Shown here in pieces: positions 43,063 to 53,395 of a DNA stretch of 64,000 nt (its first letter is position 1; every line of letters starts with the position of its first letter). The DNA is taken from assembly GCA_026119935.1 (NCBI GenBank), contig JALRMH010000008.1:620001-684000 (forward strand). Direction: 5' to 3'. This DNA is from Endothia cerciana. Its lineage: Eukaryota > Ascomycota > Sordariomycetes > Diaporthales > Cryphonectriaceae. The notes under the pieces were generated by a model, which was not told where the DNA came from, did no database searches, and saw nothing but the letters and a program-made list of their open reading frames with translations. The position numbers were made by a program, and so were the translations under genes.

Positions 43063-45680
43063 TTAAGTGGTTGTAGCGAGGTCTCTAGGACCTTGTTTTG
43101 TTTTTCATTCTTATCAGGGTTCAGCCTTTTAAGTTCTGCTGCGCAGTTAGGTTGCTGCTAGGTTGCAGCTAGGTCTTAGAGATCCCTTTTATCCTTTATA
43201 GCCTTTTAGCTAGAAAAGTCTGTAGATAGTCTGCTTATTAGTCTCTAAGACTTCGCTTGAACTAAAAGACTCGATTTAGCCGCTTTAGCTGTATAACCTC
43301 TCTGCTACCTTGCTGTGATAGCTCTGCTGCCTCTTCCCCCCTCTCTTTTTTTATTTTTATTTTATTTTTTCTCTGCTCAGGCCTTAGCCTAGTTCGTGCC
43401 CCTCCTGCTCTCTCTGTCTCGCCTCTATTACCTCTCTCTTTACCTCGCTCTTTATTTCCGCTGATTTTCAGCTAGAGTAGGCTTTTTTAAGTTGTTAATA
43501 TCTTTCTAAGTGTTCTCTTCCTCTATTTAATAGTACAGCTAGTACTCCTGAAGCTGTCTTGTGCGTAGCAACTATTATACTATCCCTCTAGCTTGCTCTG
43601 CCTCTAAAAGTCCTCTCCTAAGGTCCTCGCTAGTCCTTATCCAGGGGAAGTTTCTCTGAAATACCTCTCTCTCTAGAGGGTAGTAGAGGGTTATATATAA
43701 AATAGTCTTATAGCCCTCTCTGCAGTTGCACTACAGCGATAAAATTCCTAGTACTCAGCACTAGAAGAGGAACTAGCGCAAGCTGATTTTCCCTATATGT
43801 GTTAAGTAAGTAGTGAGCTCTTAGCTTTTGTTATATCCTATTATAGTTAGACTAGTGAGAGGTCGAACTAAGGTTCGTCTATTACTCTCTTCGTCCTCTA
43901 TTCGCCTTGTTGTCTCTGCTGTTCTTTCTAACGCTCTTTCTAGTGCCTGTGTTTCGCCTCTTCTACCTCTTTCTTTTCTATTAGCTTGCTCCTTGATGCC
44001 TCTCTGAGCTATTTCGATACTTATTCCTTTTTCTTATTTAAGTAGTTCTCTGAGTATACTGCTGCTATTCTAGATCTGCCCCTCCTTATCTGTCGGTTCA
44101 AGAGTAGTCTTTTTATCTTTAAAGCTTTATTTAAAGCTAGATAGTGTATAGCTGAGCCCTTAAAGCATATCTTGAATTCTACAACTTATTTATCTAAATA
44201 TATATCTATCAGCAGGCAGGCTGTTTCTATCTCTAGGTCTTAGATAAGGGTCCTTCTATAAGCCCCTGCTACTACTTAAAGGGTATTATTTTAAATCTTT
44301 TATAGTCTCTTTATAACCTCTTAAATATATTTTTTATTATTTTTTAGTGTATGCTATGTGTCACGAGTGGCAGGTGTCACGAGGTGGCAGGGCCAAGGGT
44401 TAGGGGCGTAGCCAGGGCCAGCTATCCGTACAAAAGGAAAGCCTACTGGCTTTAGGCTTGGGACTTTAGGCTTAGACCTTAAGTGTTAGTTATTGCATCG
44501 CAATACAGAGCTTTTGGCAGGGGGCACTTGACAAGCTGACTTGTGTGATTCTGATCCGCAGGCTTTACTGACACTATGCTAATGCCTTATATACGATAGC
44601 ACTCTTGATGCAGAGTATATATAGCTCTCTTGCCTTTGTAAAACTATATCTCTATATCTTCGCTGTAAGCTTTATAAGAGCATATTATTATATCTTTATC
44701 TTTTTCATCACCTCCTTTCTATATACTTGCTATTAGAGCTTCTAGTCTAGCCAGACCCTTAGAAAGCAGACTACTTTATCTAGTCTCTTCTCGACTTCTC
44801 CGAGATATATTAGTATTCTTACAGGTTGCCTTCTACAGGTAAAATATATTATCTTGCTCTTATTAAGCTAGAATTATATCCCTCTCTCTTCTGCCTACTT
44901 TTAGTAAATTCTCTACGCTCTCTCTAATTTTTAGCTTGCCTCTTATATTATCCTCTTATAAGCTAGTATATTTATATTATCTGCAAAGCCTATTACTAAG
45001 ATCTTAGAGACTCCTTAGAGAGCTTAGTATAAGAATATAATATAGAGTAAAAATAGGATTAGTAAAAGGGGTAAGCCTTATAGTACTCTAGCTAAGACAG
45101 GGAAGATTAACAACTCTATATTATCTATAATAAGTCTTGCAGATCTTTCTAAGAGGTAGGATTCTACCTAGCAGACTATCCACACTAAGATCCTCATCTC
45201 GCTAAGGTTCTATAGTAGAGTTCTATAGTAGACTCTATCAAAGGCCCCTTTCAGGTCTAGTAGCAGCATTAATGCTACCCCTTTGCAACGCTAAGCTTCT
45301 TGAACAGCGTCTGTTACTACCCGGACTGCGAATTCTGTGTTCCTTCCCTTTCTGTTCCCCATCTGAACTTCTGGGAGAAGGTTGTGGGTCTCCGCGTATT
45401 CTGTAAGAAGTCTTGCGAGGATCGCTTCAGGGATCTTTCCTATATGGCTGAGAAGGGTAATCGGCCTCCAGCTGCCTGCCTCTTTCATTTGAGTTGTCGT
45501 TTTACCTGGTTTCCTTAGGACTACTACTCTCCCTCTTCGAAATGAGTGAGAAATCAACAAAGACACTATAAGACTGTAATGCTGATCAAGTATAAAACGC
45601 CCAACAGGGTTCTGGCGTTCAAGGCCGGGAGTGAGCTTTAAAAATGCTACTTGCACGGCCTTGACTCCGTTCCCATCCAT
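43063..45680 (-). mobile_element. Tad-like LINE fragment, heavily mutated, minus strand
   Basis: On the minus strand, 45680-45291 encodes the start of a Tad-type reverse transcriptase: VVLRKPGKT, SWRPITLLSHIGKIPEAILAR and QMGNRKGRNTEFA. The same frame continues past a TAG into LLLDLKGAFDRVYY (the first catalytic Asp block, about 45240-45205), *GLPLLLILFLLY (expected QGSPLSPILFLLY) and GFADNINILAY (expected ADD, 44990-44960). The changes from the family consensus are C-to-T and G-to-A. The left end is not defined; coding resemblance fades toward about 43.1 kb. The element is 5'-truncated, as the endonuclease part is missing on the right, and it is interrupted by a solo LTR at 44359-44573. It is dead. 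Confidence 0.8.
44359..44573. mobile_element. Solo LTR, 215 bp, with 5-bp target-site duplication
   Basis: The segment begins TGTCA and ends TGACA, an inverted terminal pair with TG...CA ends. It is flanked on both sides by CTATG (44354-44358 and 44574-44578). Its composition is clearly more GC-rich than the RIP-degraded LINE around it. This is what an LTR-LTR recombination product of an LTR retrotransposon leaves. Confidence 0.85.
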
Positions 45681-46450
45681 GGAGGATCTGCAGCAAGGCC
45701 GAGATCGTTGGTTTCCTTCTCAGGAGCACCGCAACTGGCCTGCATTCTCTATCGACGAGTCCGGAGGCGAGGATCCGGACGACGCTTTTGAGGATGCCCC
45801 AGATGTCGTTCCCAGGCCTCTACCCAACCGACCAACCACTTACCAGTGCAATCGAGAAACATCGTGATCTGCTTCGGCGATCCCCAGCGGCAAGTCGCCA
45901 TGCCGCCAACTTATTAAGACCTCCTCAAGGAGCCCCACAAGGATTTTCCGAGCATGAGCTCGGCCTACAGCATTGTGGTCCTTTACGAGACCAAGAATGC
46001 TAGCCCAGGCACTACTTGGGCGAAGCTTGCCAACAGCGCGTGTTTGGTACACGTGATTCGTCAGTGAATGGTGAAGACGCAGGGCCGCTTAATTGCGGTG
46101 GTGGGTTCAACTCTCACAGGGGGCCCCACTCAACGCTGGAGCGGACTTGTAGCCCATAAAGCTACACCCTCGGGTGGCGGGATAGCCCCCTTCAAGGTAA
46201 AGAAGTAAAACCTGCCGATCTTTCATGAACAAGTACACCAGATAGCGCTAAAGCCCGATTAAAGCTCTCAATTTGACTGAACGGCCATTTTGTCACTAAT
46301 CGGATCACGAGATCTTGTCCGGGAGTAGTTACGGTACTCATTCCCTAGCCTTTCTTGGAGCACCTTGAGACTGGTACGTTACCGTATCCAGAGGACACCG
46401 TACGAAACACAACCGACTGTTTGTGCACCATACAGGTTGATTCCCTGAAA
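45681..46450. other. Junction between the two LINEs, including probable 5' region of the plus-strand element
   Basis: No conserved frame is recognised. The sequence from about 46080 to 46230 (hairpins around GTAGC...GCTAC and a G/C-rich stretch ending GTAAAACCTGCC) may be the 5' untranslated part of the plus-strand LINE. The left end of that element is not resolved. Confidence 0.35.
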
Positions 46451-46980
46451 ATGGCGCCAAAAATGGGAGGGGGTTTGGCAATGCGCCAGAAGAAGAAGAT
46501 AACCATTCCACCTGTCAACCAGAGCCCGGTACCGATTCCGAAACCGCCTGGCATGCCTACGACGACCTCTAGCCCTGCACCAACACGGAAGGACGAAGAT
46601 GAAAAGTGCGGAGGATGCTCGATCATGCAGCGAGAAATTTTTGACGTTTTCACAGGGCTGGTGCGATTTGAAGAAGGATGTTAACTCACCGGTTAGCATC
46701 TATACTCAAGGAGGACCGCGAGGCTTTGTGTGCAACAAAATATCGAACGCTGATGATGAAACAGTCCAGAACCAAATCGCAGCATACTTTCAGGGAGAAA
46801 AATTCCGGTATGCTGTTGAGATAGTAATGGGTATGGACGGAGCTGCGAGGGTGGTAGTTTTTGAGAAAGTTAACCGTTTCACCCTCACAATGCAGCGAGG
46901 ACTGGAGCTCACGTTCAGGGCAGTGAACAGAGCGTAGCAGTGCATGGTATGCCGGGGTCCCCACCACACCCTGTCATGAC
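46451..46980 (+). pseudogene. ORF1 (gag-like) remnant of the LINE
   Basis: A Pro-rich, basic start (MAPKMGGG, KKKITIPP) runs in one frame to about 46680. A second frame (to 46937) carries NQIAAYFQGEKFRYAVEIVMG, suggesting one frameshift between them. After a TAG the frame reads CMVCRGPHH, a zinc-knuckle-like start, just before the endonuclease frame. Such a layout fits LINE ORF1. Confidence 0.5.
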
Positions 46981-47058
46981 TTTCGCTGCAGTCGGCGGCT
47001 ATGCCGCTGGCTCTCAGTGCAGTGCGCCTGGGAACTCAACCCCAAACGGGGACGGAGT

Positions 47059-48147
47059 AATGATAGAGTTTCAAATGAATATGAGAATTGCGACCCTTAA
47101 CTGTGCATCGTGGGATTCTGCCCGATTTCGTGATATGTGCAATTGGATGCCTGTCGAGAACGTAGCGGTGGTAGCTGCGCAAGAGGTGCTTCTGAAGGCC
47201 ACCCAACTTCAGACAGTGAAGAAGATGAACTCAAACTTTGATGTACTGATGAATGCGCTGTCTAGTCGAACGGCTGGAGTGGCGACCGTAGTGTAGAAGA
47301 CTAAAGCGAAGTTTAGTAAATGTGATGGATTCCCTGACTCAATAGTGGCGGAGGATGGAGATGGACAGCTACTAATAGTTAATATCAGTATGGGCGATAA
47401 TGAACTTACTCTGGCTAATGTCTACTGCCTAGCGCAGCAGAAATTCAGACAAGAGTAGATGACAACCATGTTATAAACCCTAAAGGCAAACCGCCCGCAG
47501 GTTGACGTGCTTTGTGGGGATTTCAACATGATAGAGGCTATAGTAGACAAGCTATCGCGTCGACCTAGCCCACTCTCGGATAGAACCGCCATGAGGAACC
47601 TCTTGGAGGCACTAAATGAATGGACATACATCGATTGCTGGAGAGCCAGAAACAAGGAGGAGGTGGACTTTACGCACACTAACTCGGCCCAAGGCCACTC
47701 CAGAGTAGATAGGATCTATATACTCAAGGAACATAACAGAACCTGGTGGACACTATGAACTACTCAGCTCCCTTTAAAACGGACCACAAAGCAGTAATAG
47801 CCGACCTAGCCAATTCAACGGCGACCAAGGGGCCTGGAAGATTCAGAATCAACCCGATGTTATTCAAACACCCACTGGTGAGAAGAAACCTAGAGGCGGA
47901 TGCGCTGAAGGACGCTGAGACCTGGCAAGGACTCCAGCAGACATTAGTGAGCCAGCTGAAAACAGCATCCACGCAGTACCGACAGGGCAAGGTGAGTGAA
48001 AGAAAAAAGATACAGAACGCAAGGAAAAAAATGATCGAAGGTTTGAACCGGGACCCTACAAATAAAACCTCGCTCGCTAAGTTGAGAGCTTTTAATATCA
48101 GGGAACAAGTACTTACCAGAATAACGGTGGAGGATTACGCATACTAA
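47059..48147 (+). pseudogene. LINE endonuclease region with stops
   Basis: RIATLNCASW opens the domain. CGDFNMIE, SRVDRIY and TDHKAV are the conserved metal and catalytic blocks of the LINE AP endonuclease. The chain is broken by TAG near 47294 and 47456, TAA near 47474 and a frameshift near 47740-47760. The linker to the polymerase (ERKKIQNARKKMIEGLNRD) is still open to 48147. Confidence 0.7.
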
Positions 48148-48430
48148 TTGATGGCGAAGTACCAAGTGCTAGGAGAAAAACCCAATAAATGGTTTCTAAG
48201 CCTCGCGTAGAGCTTCAAGGGGAGTATGGTGGAAGCTCTAAGGGACCAAAAGGGTCGATTAGTAACAGGGCCATCTGAGATTCTAAAAGGTAGCATACAG
48301 CTTCTACCAGGAGTTATATGACAAGAAAGCTAGTAATCCAGAAGCTGTGAACGAACTGATCAGAATATAGAAGGAAAAGATCGACCCTGCGTAGGCGGTA
48401 GCGCTGATATGACCCTTCGGGGAAGGTGAG

Positions 48431-50170
48431 GTGATAAAGGTTATAAACCGGATGGCGATAAGCAAGTCACCCGGAATAACCAGCGTTCCAGTCGAGTTCT
48501 TCAAATCCTTAAAGCTGCGACAAGGGGAAGAGTACCACCTAGTAGTGCGCTTACTAACGAAGGAGTTCAACCGACTTCTCGAAGGAGGCAAGCCCATTCC
48601 TGGCTTTACTACTAGATGCTTGGTGACACTATAGAAGGGGAAAGGGGAGAGGAGCACACTGAAGAACTTCCGCCCCCTAACACTACTGAATACAGACTAT
48701 AAGCGATACACTAGCTTGTTAACCCAGAGACTAGAACTAGTGCTGAGTATAATCATAGAGCACTAGCAGATGGCTGGAGTACCTGGAAGACTATAGATAA
48801 TAATATCAGAGTGATACAGCTTATAATAGACTATATAATAATAGACTCAGAACAAAGGGGTATATATATACTTTTCTTAGACCAAGCGAAGGCTTTCGAC
48901 AAAGTCAGTCACAACTTCCTGTGCAAGGTTATAGAACATATAAGCATCCTTGAGAAAATAACAAAAGTAATCCAAACACTGTATGACAATACAAAGACAG
49001 TGATCTCGATAAACGAATTTGAAGGACAGGCATTCAGAAAGAAATCAAATATATACCAAGGTGATCCATTAAGCGGTTATCTTTATATCCTAGTGATAAA
49101 ACCACTTGCTTAAGCCTGGAAAGAACACCCAGCACTAAGAGGATTCTCTATAAGCTCTATAGAGAAAGCACTAATCATACTCATCTATACAAATTTTATG
49201 ACCACAGAAGGTAGCAGGTCACAGGAACAGGCCGGCTCAGTAGAGTCAAGGCTGTGTCGGCCTAGATCCAACATCTGCGGCACAGGAACCCCCTATGTCA
49301 CCAGCAAGGCTTACATAAGCCAGGGTTAGGGTTGTAATAGAGGGAGAGTCGACAGAATCGACGGCGACTCGAGCGACTCATACTGAAGAGCGGGATATAT
49401 AAAGGACGGGATTTCCTACTGTCAGATAGATTTCCTTCATAGCTCTTCAGTCGTCAATCTAAGTACTGTTCAGACCCTTATCTCTACAGTAGCCCTAAAG
49501 GCGAACAATCATATCACTACGACCGATATTGCTCAAGACAAGGTAATCCTCTGCACTGGTTTGCTAACATAAACCCAACAACTTCACAGGTACATCAAGG
49601 CTAGAGGCATTTGGCGTGTGATTGTTACAACAAATGATGCCTTAGTAGTGCTGCAGGATCAAACTAAGCCCGATATTGTAAGGAGACTAATAGAGATATT
49701 CGAGAGGGCTAGTGGACAGAAGACAAACTAGGAAAAGTCATTCCTTAATAAAAGTAGGAGAACCCCTACCGGTTGCCCTAAGCAGGGTAAAGGTACTAGG
49801 AGAAAGAGACGTATACACCTACCTGGGTGTACTAGTTGGAGTGAACATCGAACAAGCCCAAAAAGAAAAATAAGAAAGCATTATCACCAGGATGAGAACA
49901 GTAAAGGAGAACTGGAAGAAGGCCCATCTCTCCCTGCGAGGAAGGGTCCTGGTTGCTAACTCCTTGATCATATCCTAGCCAAGATATCTCCTCAGTTTCC
50001 TAGGCCCCTATGCAGAGTACAGGAGACAGATCCAAGCGATCTACTAAGGATTTATCTTGGATGACAGACATAGGGGAATAGTTAATACCGAGACAGCAAT
50101 TTGCCCCACCAACATAAGCGGCCTGAAGTGCTTGATCTCCAGAGCATTATCAGAGCCGAAGCAATAGCTA
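48431..50170 (+). pseudogene. LINE reverse transcriptase, split by an insertion
   Basis: Blocks in order: SKSPGITSVPVEFF, NFRPLTLLNTDYKR, FLDQAKAFDKVSH (48880-48910), YQGDPLSGYLYILV (49055-49095) and the catalytic box at 49183-49194 continued at 49630-49650. The box reads Y-T-N-D where the family has Y-x-D-D, so one catalytic Asp is Asn. In-frame stops are mostly TAG. Confidence 0.75.
49195..49629. mobile_element. LTR-like insertion of 435 bp inside the reverse transcriptase
   Basis: ACAAAT occurs at 49189-49194 and again at 49630-49635. Removing the segment plus one copy rejoins the polymerase frame without shift. The segment ends GTTACA, a usual LTR end, contains a TATATAAA (about 49398) and a GTAAT...CACAG pair near its right end. 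The left end (TTTATGACC) does not show a clean TG, so the ends may be mutated. It is probably a solo LTR. Confidence 0.65.
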
Positions 50171-50688
50171 TAGTTCATAAGATGGAGAAAACCCAACCTC
50201 TACTATGGACCAACATAGCTAAAACAATGCTACTCGAATAGCAATACAGACCGAAAGGGATACAGTGGGAACAAGTGAGGAAGCCATGGTTCGAAACCCT
50301 GAGTGCTAGAAAGCCGACCCCGCCAAAGGTCCTGAGCCACCTCTTTACAAAGTAGTTTAAGATGCTGGGAATAGCATTAACACAATCAGACGGCCCACTC
50401 ACTCTGCTAGCATCCAGAATATAAGAACTGGCTAGGGTGGACTTTTAGTACCATCCGATGCTGATAATTAACAACGAAAGTAGTGGGAGAAGACGCTTTG
50501 CTTCTAAAGCTTTCGAGATCATCAGTGAGCTCGGTCTTACCATAGTGGAAGACTTAGTAGACCAAAAAGGAAATCTAGCGTTTCTGGACAACATGCAACC
50601 ATAAAGCCAGACACTAGTACGAAAGTCTGTGGAGGACCTAATGAATATATGGCTAGAAGAGTAGGAGAAAATTAGAGGCACGAGAGCC

Positions 50689-51396
50689 TTGAAATTCTTT
50701 AGAGAAGTGTGGTTGAATCTCAAAGAGCCAGAGAAAAGGCACAATTTCTACTTTGCCTACAGAGCGTGTCATGCAAACAAAGCGAAACACTATAAACCGG
50801 CTCGAAATATGGCGAGAGTCCGTGACTACCTAAACGAAACACTGAACAAGCAGCTAACAAGCAAGCAGGTATAGAGGGCGGTGAGAGATACCTATTCCAC
50901 ACCGAAGGCGGGGGACCTGCTGTGGAGATTCCTCCATGCGAAAGTGAATATAGGAGCAGAAATAGACTGTTTGCCGGAAGGCAAGAAGCGCAGCCCGTAT
51001 GATAGCGAGATACTTACAAAACAGCACTTGTGCGTGGATTACTATTGCGCAAAAGCGGTCTGGAAGAGCCACAACACTTTGATGAAAGGACTAGGAAGGA
51101 AAGGAAAAGTTCCAGAATCAGAATTAGAACTAATAGCCCTCTTCTGCATCAGCCAGAGTGGTAACGGGAACGGCATATTCAAACAGAAAAGGCTATACAC
51201 CATAGCAGTGTGGCTACTATGGACAATGTACCTGCACTGGAGTATAGACGAAGTACAGGAGATATGGCAACCGATGAAACTGAAGAGAGCCTACTACAAA
51301 CGAGTTGTAAGAGACGTATTGAGAGACAGAGTGATCAGTACCTCCAAGCTCTATGCGTCGAAACAACGAAATCCGAGATCATTTACTAAGACATAG
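50689..51396 (+). pseudogene. C-terminal domain of the LINE
   Basis: Two open pieces (50689-50874 and 50881-51396) in adjoining frame positions separated by TAG. A long basic and aromatic-rich segment (LLWRFLHAKVNIG, YYCAKAVWKSHN, AVWLLWTMYLHWS) corresponds to the region after the polymerase in Tx1-type elements. No RNase H motif was recognised. Confidence 0.55.
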
Positions 51397-51540
51397 GGAA
51401 CGACGCCCTGGAAGGTACACCCGACTAGGCTACCCCCAACTATCCTCTCTATCAAACCGATCTAGACGAAGAGTTGCCTGCTGCGACTTGGGCCTGAAAT
51501 GACAAGGGCGACGGGTTTTAAATTCAAGAGGTGAAGACGA

Positions 51541-52832
51541 TATTTTCACTGACGTTATTCACCCCCCCCCCCGCCATGGATGTTTAACCGTGGAGTTTTA
51601 GCTAGCTAGATTGCAGAGAATTCAGACAACCGTACCACACTTTCCAGAGACCCTACAGTCCCTTCCACAGCGTGTCCCAACGTCCATGATGGCGCAGTCT
51701 TGAACGTGTGTATAGCACCCAACTCCAAAGAAGTACATCCTATTATTGCCTGATAAAGGACCTAACACGCTGACCGAACGCTAAGATTTCTTCAAGAAGA
51801 GCGACATGGCAGTCGGCCTTGTCACACTCCCCATTACGTGTGGGTTGTCGTCCCAGGTACGTTCAGCAGTTGGATTAAGGCTGCCCAGCTGGTGTGAGAG
51901 AAACCTAGCTAAGCCACACACACCGCAGGAATGAAGCTCCAACATAGACCTGCGGGTCCTTCGGGTCAGGTTCAGCGCCTGCAAAATTTCAGGCGTCTAG
52001 CTAACTGTCCGTATCGAATACGTGCCTGATGTTTGGGCCGACATCGACGATATCGGTCGTAATCCGTCGGGAAGCATGAACTGCCCGGTCATGCTGGAGC
52101 ACCTGCGCCTGTGGCAGGAGGATGGGGCCTTCGTTAACCGCGTAACGAGTGAGCGCGGCTGTCCATTTTCTCATGCTGAAGTAGGAGCGAGTGAGGTGCT
52201 GTGCACAATGGTGAACCCCATTATAGAGAACCATTGGGAGGATCCAAGCTGCGGCGGAGGTCTTTGAACATGGAAAGGGTAACGCGGTGGGATTAAATCC
52301 TAAGAAGTCCATTTACAGCAATAGCCTCCCGTTCCTAATACAATATCAGAATTAATCTATACACCAAGGCTGCCCCAAATTATAACCTCAGAAGTCGTCC
52401 AGTACTGCCTTGATCCACATCCATCACCAACACGTCTTTGCACCCCATTAGCCTGTGCCACCCTCGTTTCCCTGTCCCGCTTACAATAGCTTGACAGCTC
52501 CGGGCCATCGAGATTCTTAAGCGATCGATGAACAAGACTTGCTGACAGACAGGACGCGTCATTATTCAAGATACAACTGACTAATATAATGTACTGACAT
52601 GCAAACATACCAAGCGTGCTGATCATGTTAGTGACATAGTACAGCACGGCACAGCATAGCATAAGACGAAGCGAGGGTATTCGATCCTAGCGCATCAGTC
52701 AGTCTTCCGTAACCCCGGGGGAACAGACGCGACATTGTGACGTACCTGGGCGTTTGTCTGAACACTGACTTGACCGATCTGCGGGCTCTTGTGCAGCTGA
52801 CAAACGGTATGTCTGTGATAAGTGATTCAGGG
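51541..52832. other. Flank of the repeat island, no supported gene
   Basis: Includes C11 at 51562-51572. The 81-codon frame at 52022-52267 has no motif and an overlapping minus frame; I do not call it. Confidence 0.4.
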
Positions 52833-53395
52833 AGATGGTCTCCCGCCCATGCACGTTCGGAGTTGAGAATGACAGTAGATATAGTGGATCAATGACAGTA
52901 GACCAGGAACGAGAAAATGAAATAAGGTTGAGTATATTGGATGCCCACCCGCCCACGTTCCAAATTGAGAGTTAAAATAGATGCTGTCGAGATATGGCAA
53001 TAGATCGCGAGAGAAAATAAGATTGAGATATATCGGATGTCCACCCACCCGCGTCCCAAATTGAGAAGTGAAGTAGATGTCGTAGGAAAGTCGCATTAGA
53101 TCGTGCGAAGGAAACGAAGATTAGAGTAAATTGGATGCCCGCCCGCCCACATTCCAAATAGAGTCAGATGACGGTGAGTACCATAGATGATAGTAGATCA
53201 TGCGAAAGATAGCAGTGTTATTCGATGCCCCCCCGGCCCACATGCCAAATTGAGTGAAATGATCACAAGGATGATAGATGGCAGTAGATCATGAGGAAGA
53301 TAGCAGCTGATGAAACCCCCGGCCCGCTTAGGTCCTAAATTTCATGTAGATAAATATAAGCTACGTGGTGATGATAAATGGCAGAGGCAGTCACT
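52833..53395 (+). repeat. Diverged minisatellite, period about 91-104 bp, six units
   Basis: Unit starts are recognisable by a GGATGCCC(A/G)CCCGCCCAC(A/G)T-like block followed by TCCAAATTGAG and later ATAGATC...GCGA. They fall near 52833, 52937, 53033, 53131, 53222 and 53310. Units have diverged by substitution and small indels. The open frames across it (minus strand, repeating FGTWAGGHPIY) are a product of the period, not evidence of a gene. Confidence 0.8.

Larger units (their letters stand above)
46451..51540 (+). mobile_element. L1/Tx1-like LINE, inactivated, plus strand
   Basis: In order: an ORF1 remnant (46451-46980), an apurinic-type endonuclease (from 47059 or 47089; RIATLNCASW, CGDFN, SRVDRIY, TDHKAV), a reverse transcriptase (about 48430-50000; ISKSPGITSVPVEFF, FLDQAKAFDKVSH, YQGDPLSGYLYILVIKPLA) and a long C-terminal domain ending at 51396. 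The D-P-L-S-x-Y-L-Y block and the SLRGRVLVANSLI segment after the polymerase are of the L1/Tx1 type rather than Tad. Many in-frame stops, mostly TAG, and a few frameshifts break it. A 435-bp insertion (49195-49629) splits the polymerase. End points are approximate. Confidence 0.75.

Noticed and set aside
46080..46150. tRNA-like T arm (GTGGG TTCAACT CTCAC) near the start of the plus-strand LINE.
   Set aside because: The stem and seven-base loop are right, but no matching acceptor stem or seven-base anticodon loop was found. A tRNA-derived SINE remains possible but unsupported.
46451..51396. Stop-codon reassignment (TAG as Gln or Trp) to explain the many in-frame TAG codons in the island.
   Set aside because: Host genes in the same window use normal codons and stops, and TAA stops and catalytic Asp-to-Asn changes accompany the TAGs. 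RIP-type mutation explains all of these.
52827..53157. Minus-strand frames with a repeating FGTWAGGHPIY peptide.
   Set aside because: They are produced by the tandem DNA repeat, whose period is not consistently a multiple of three.
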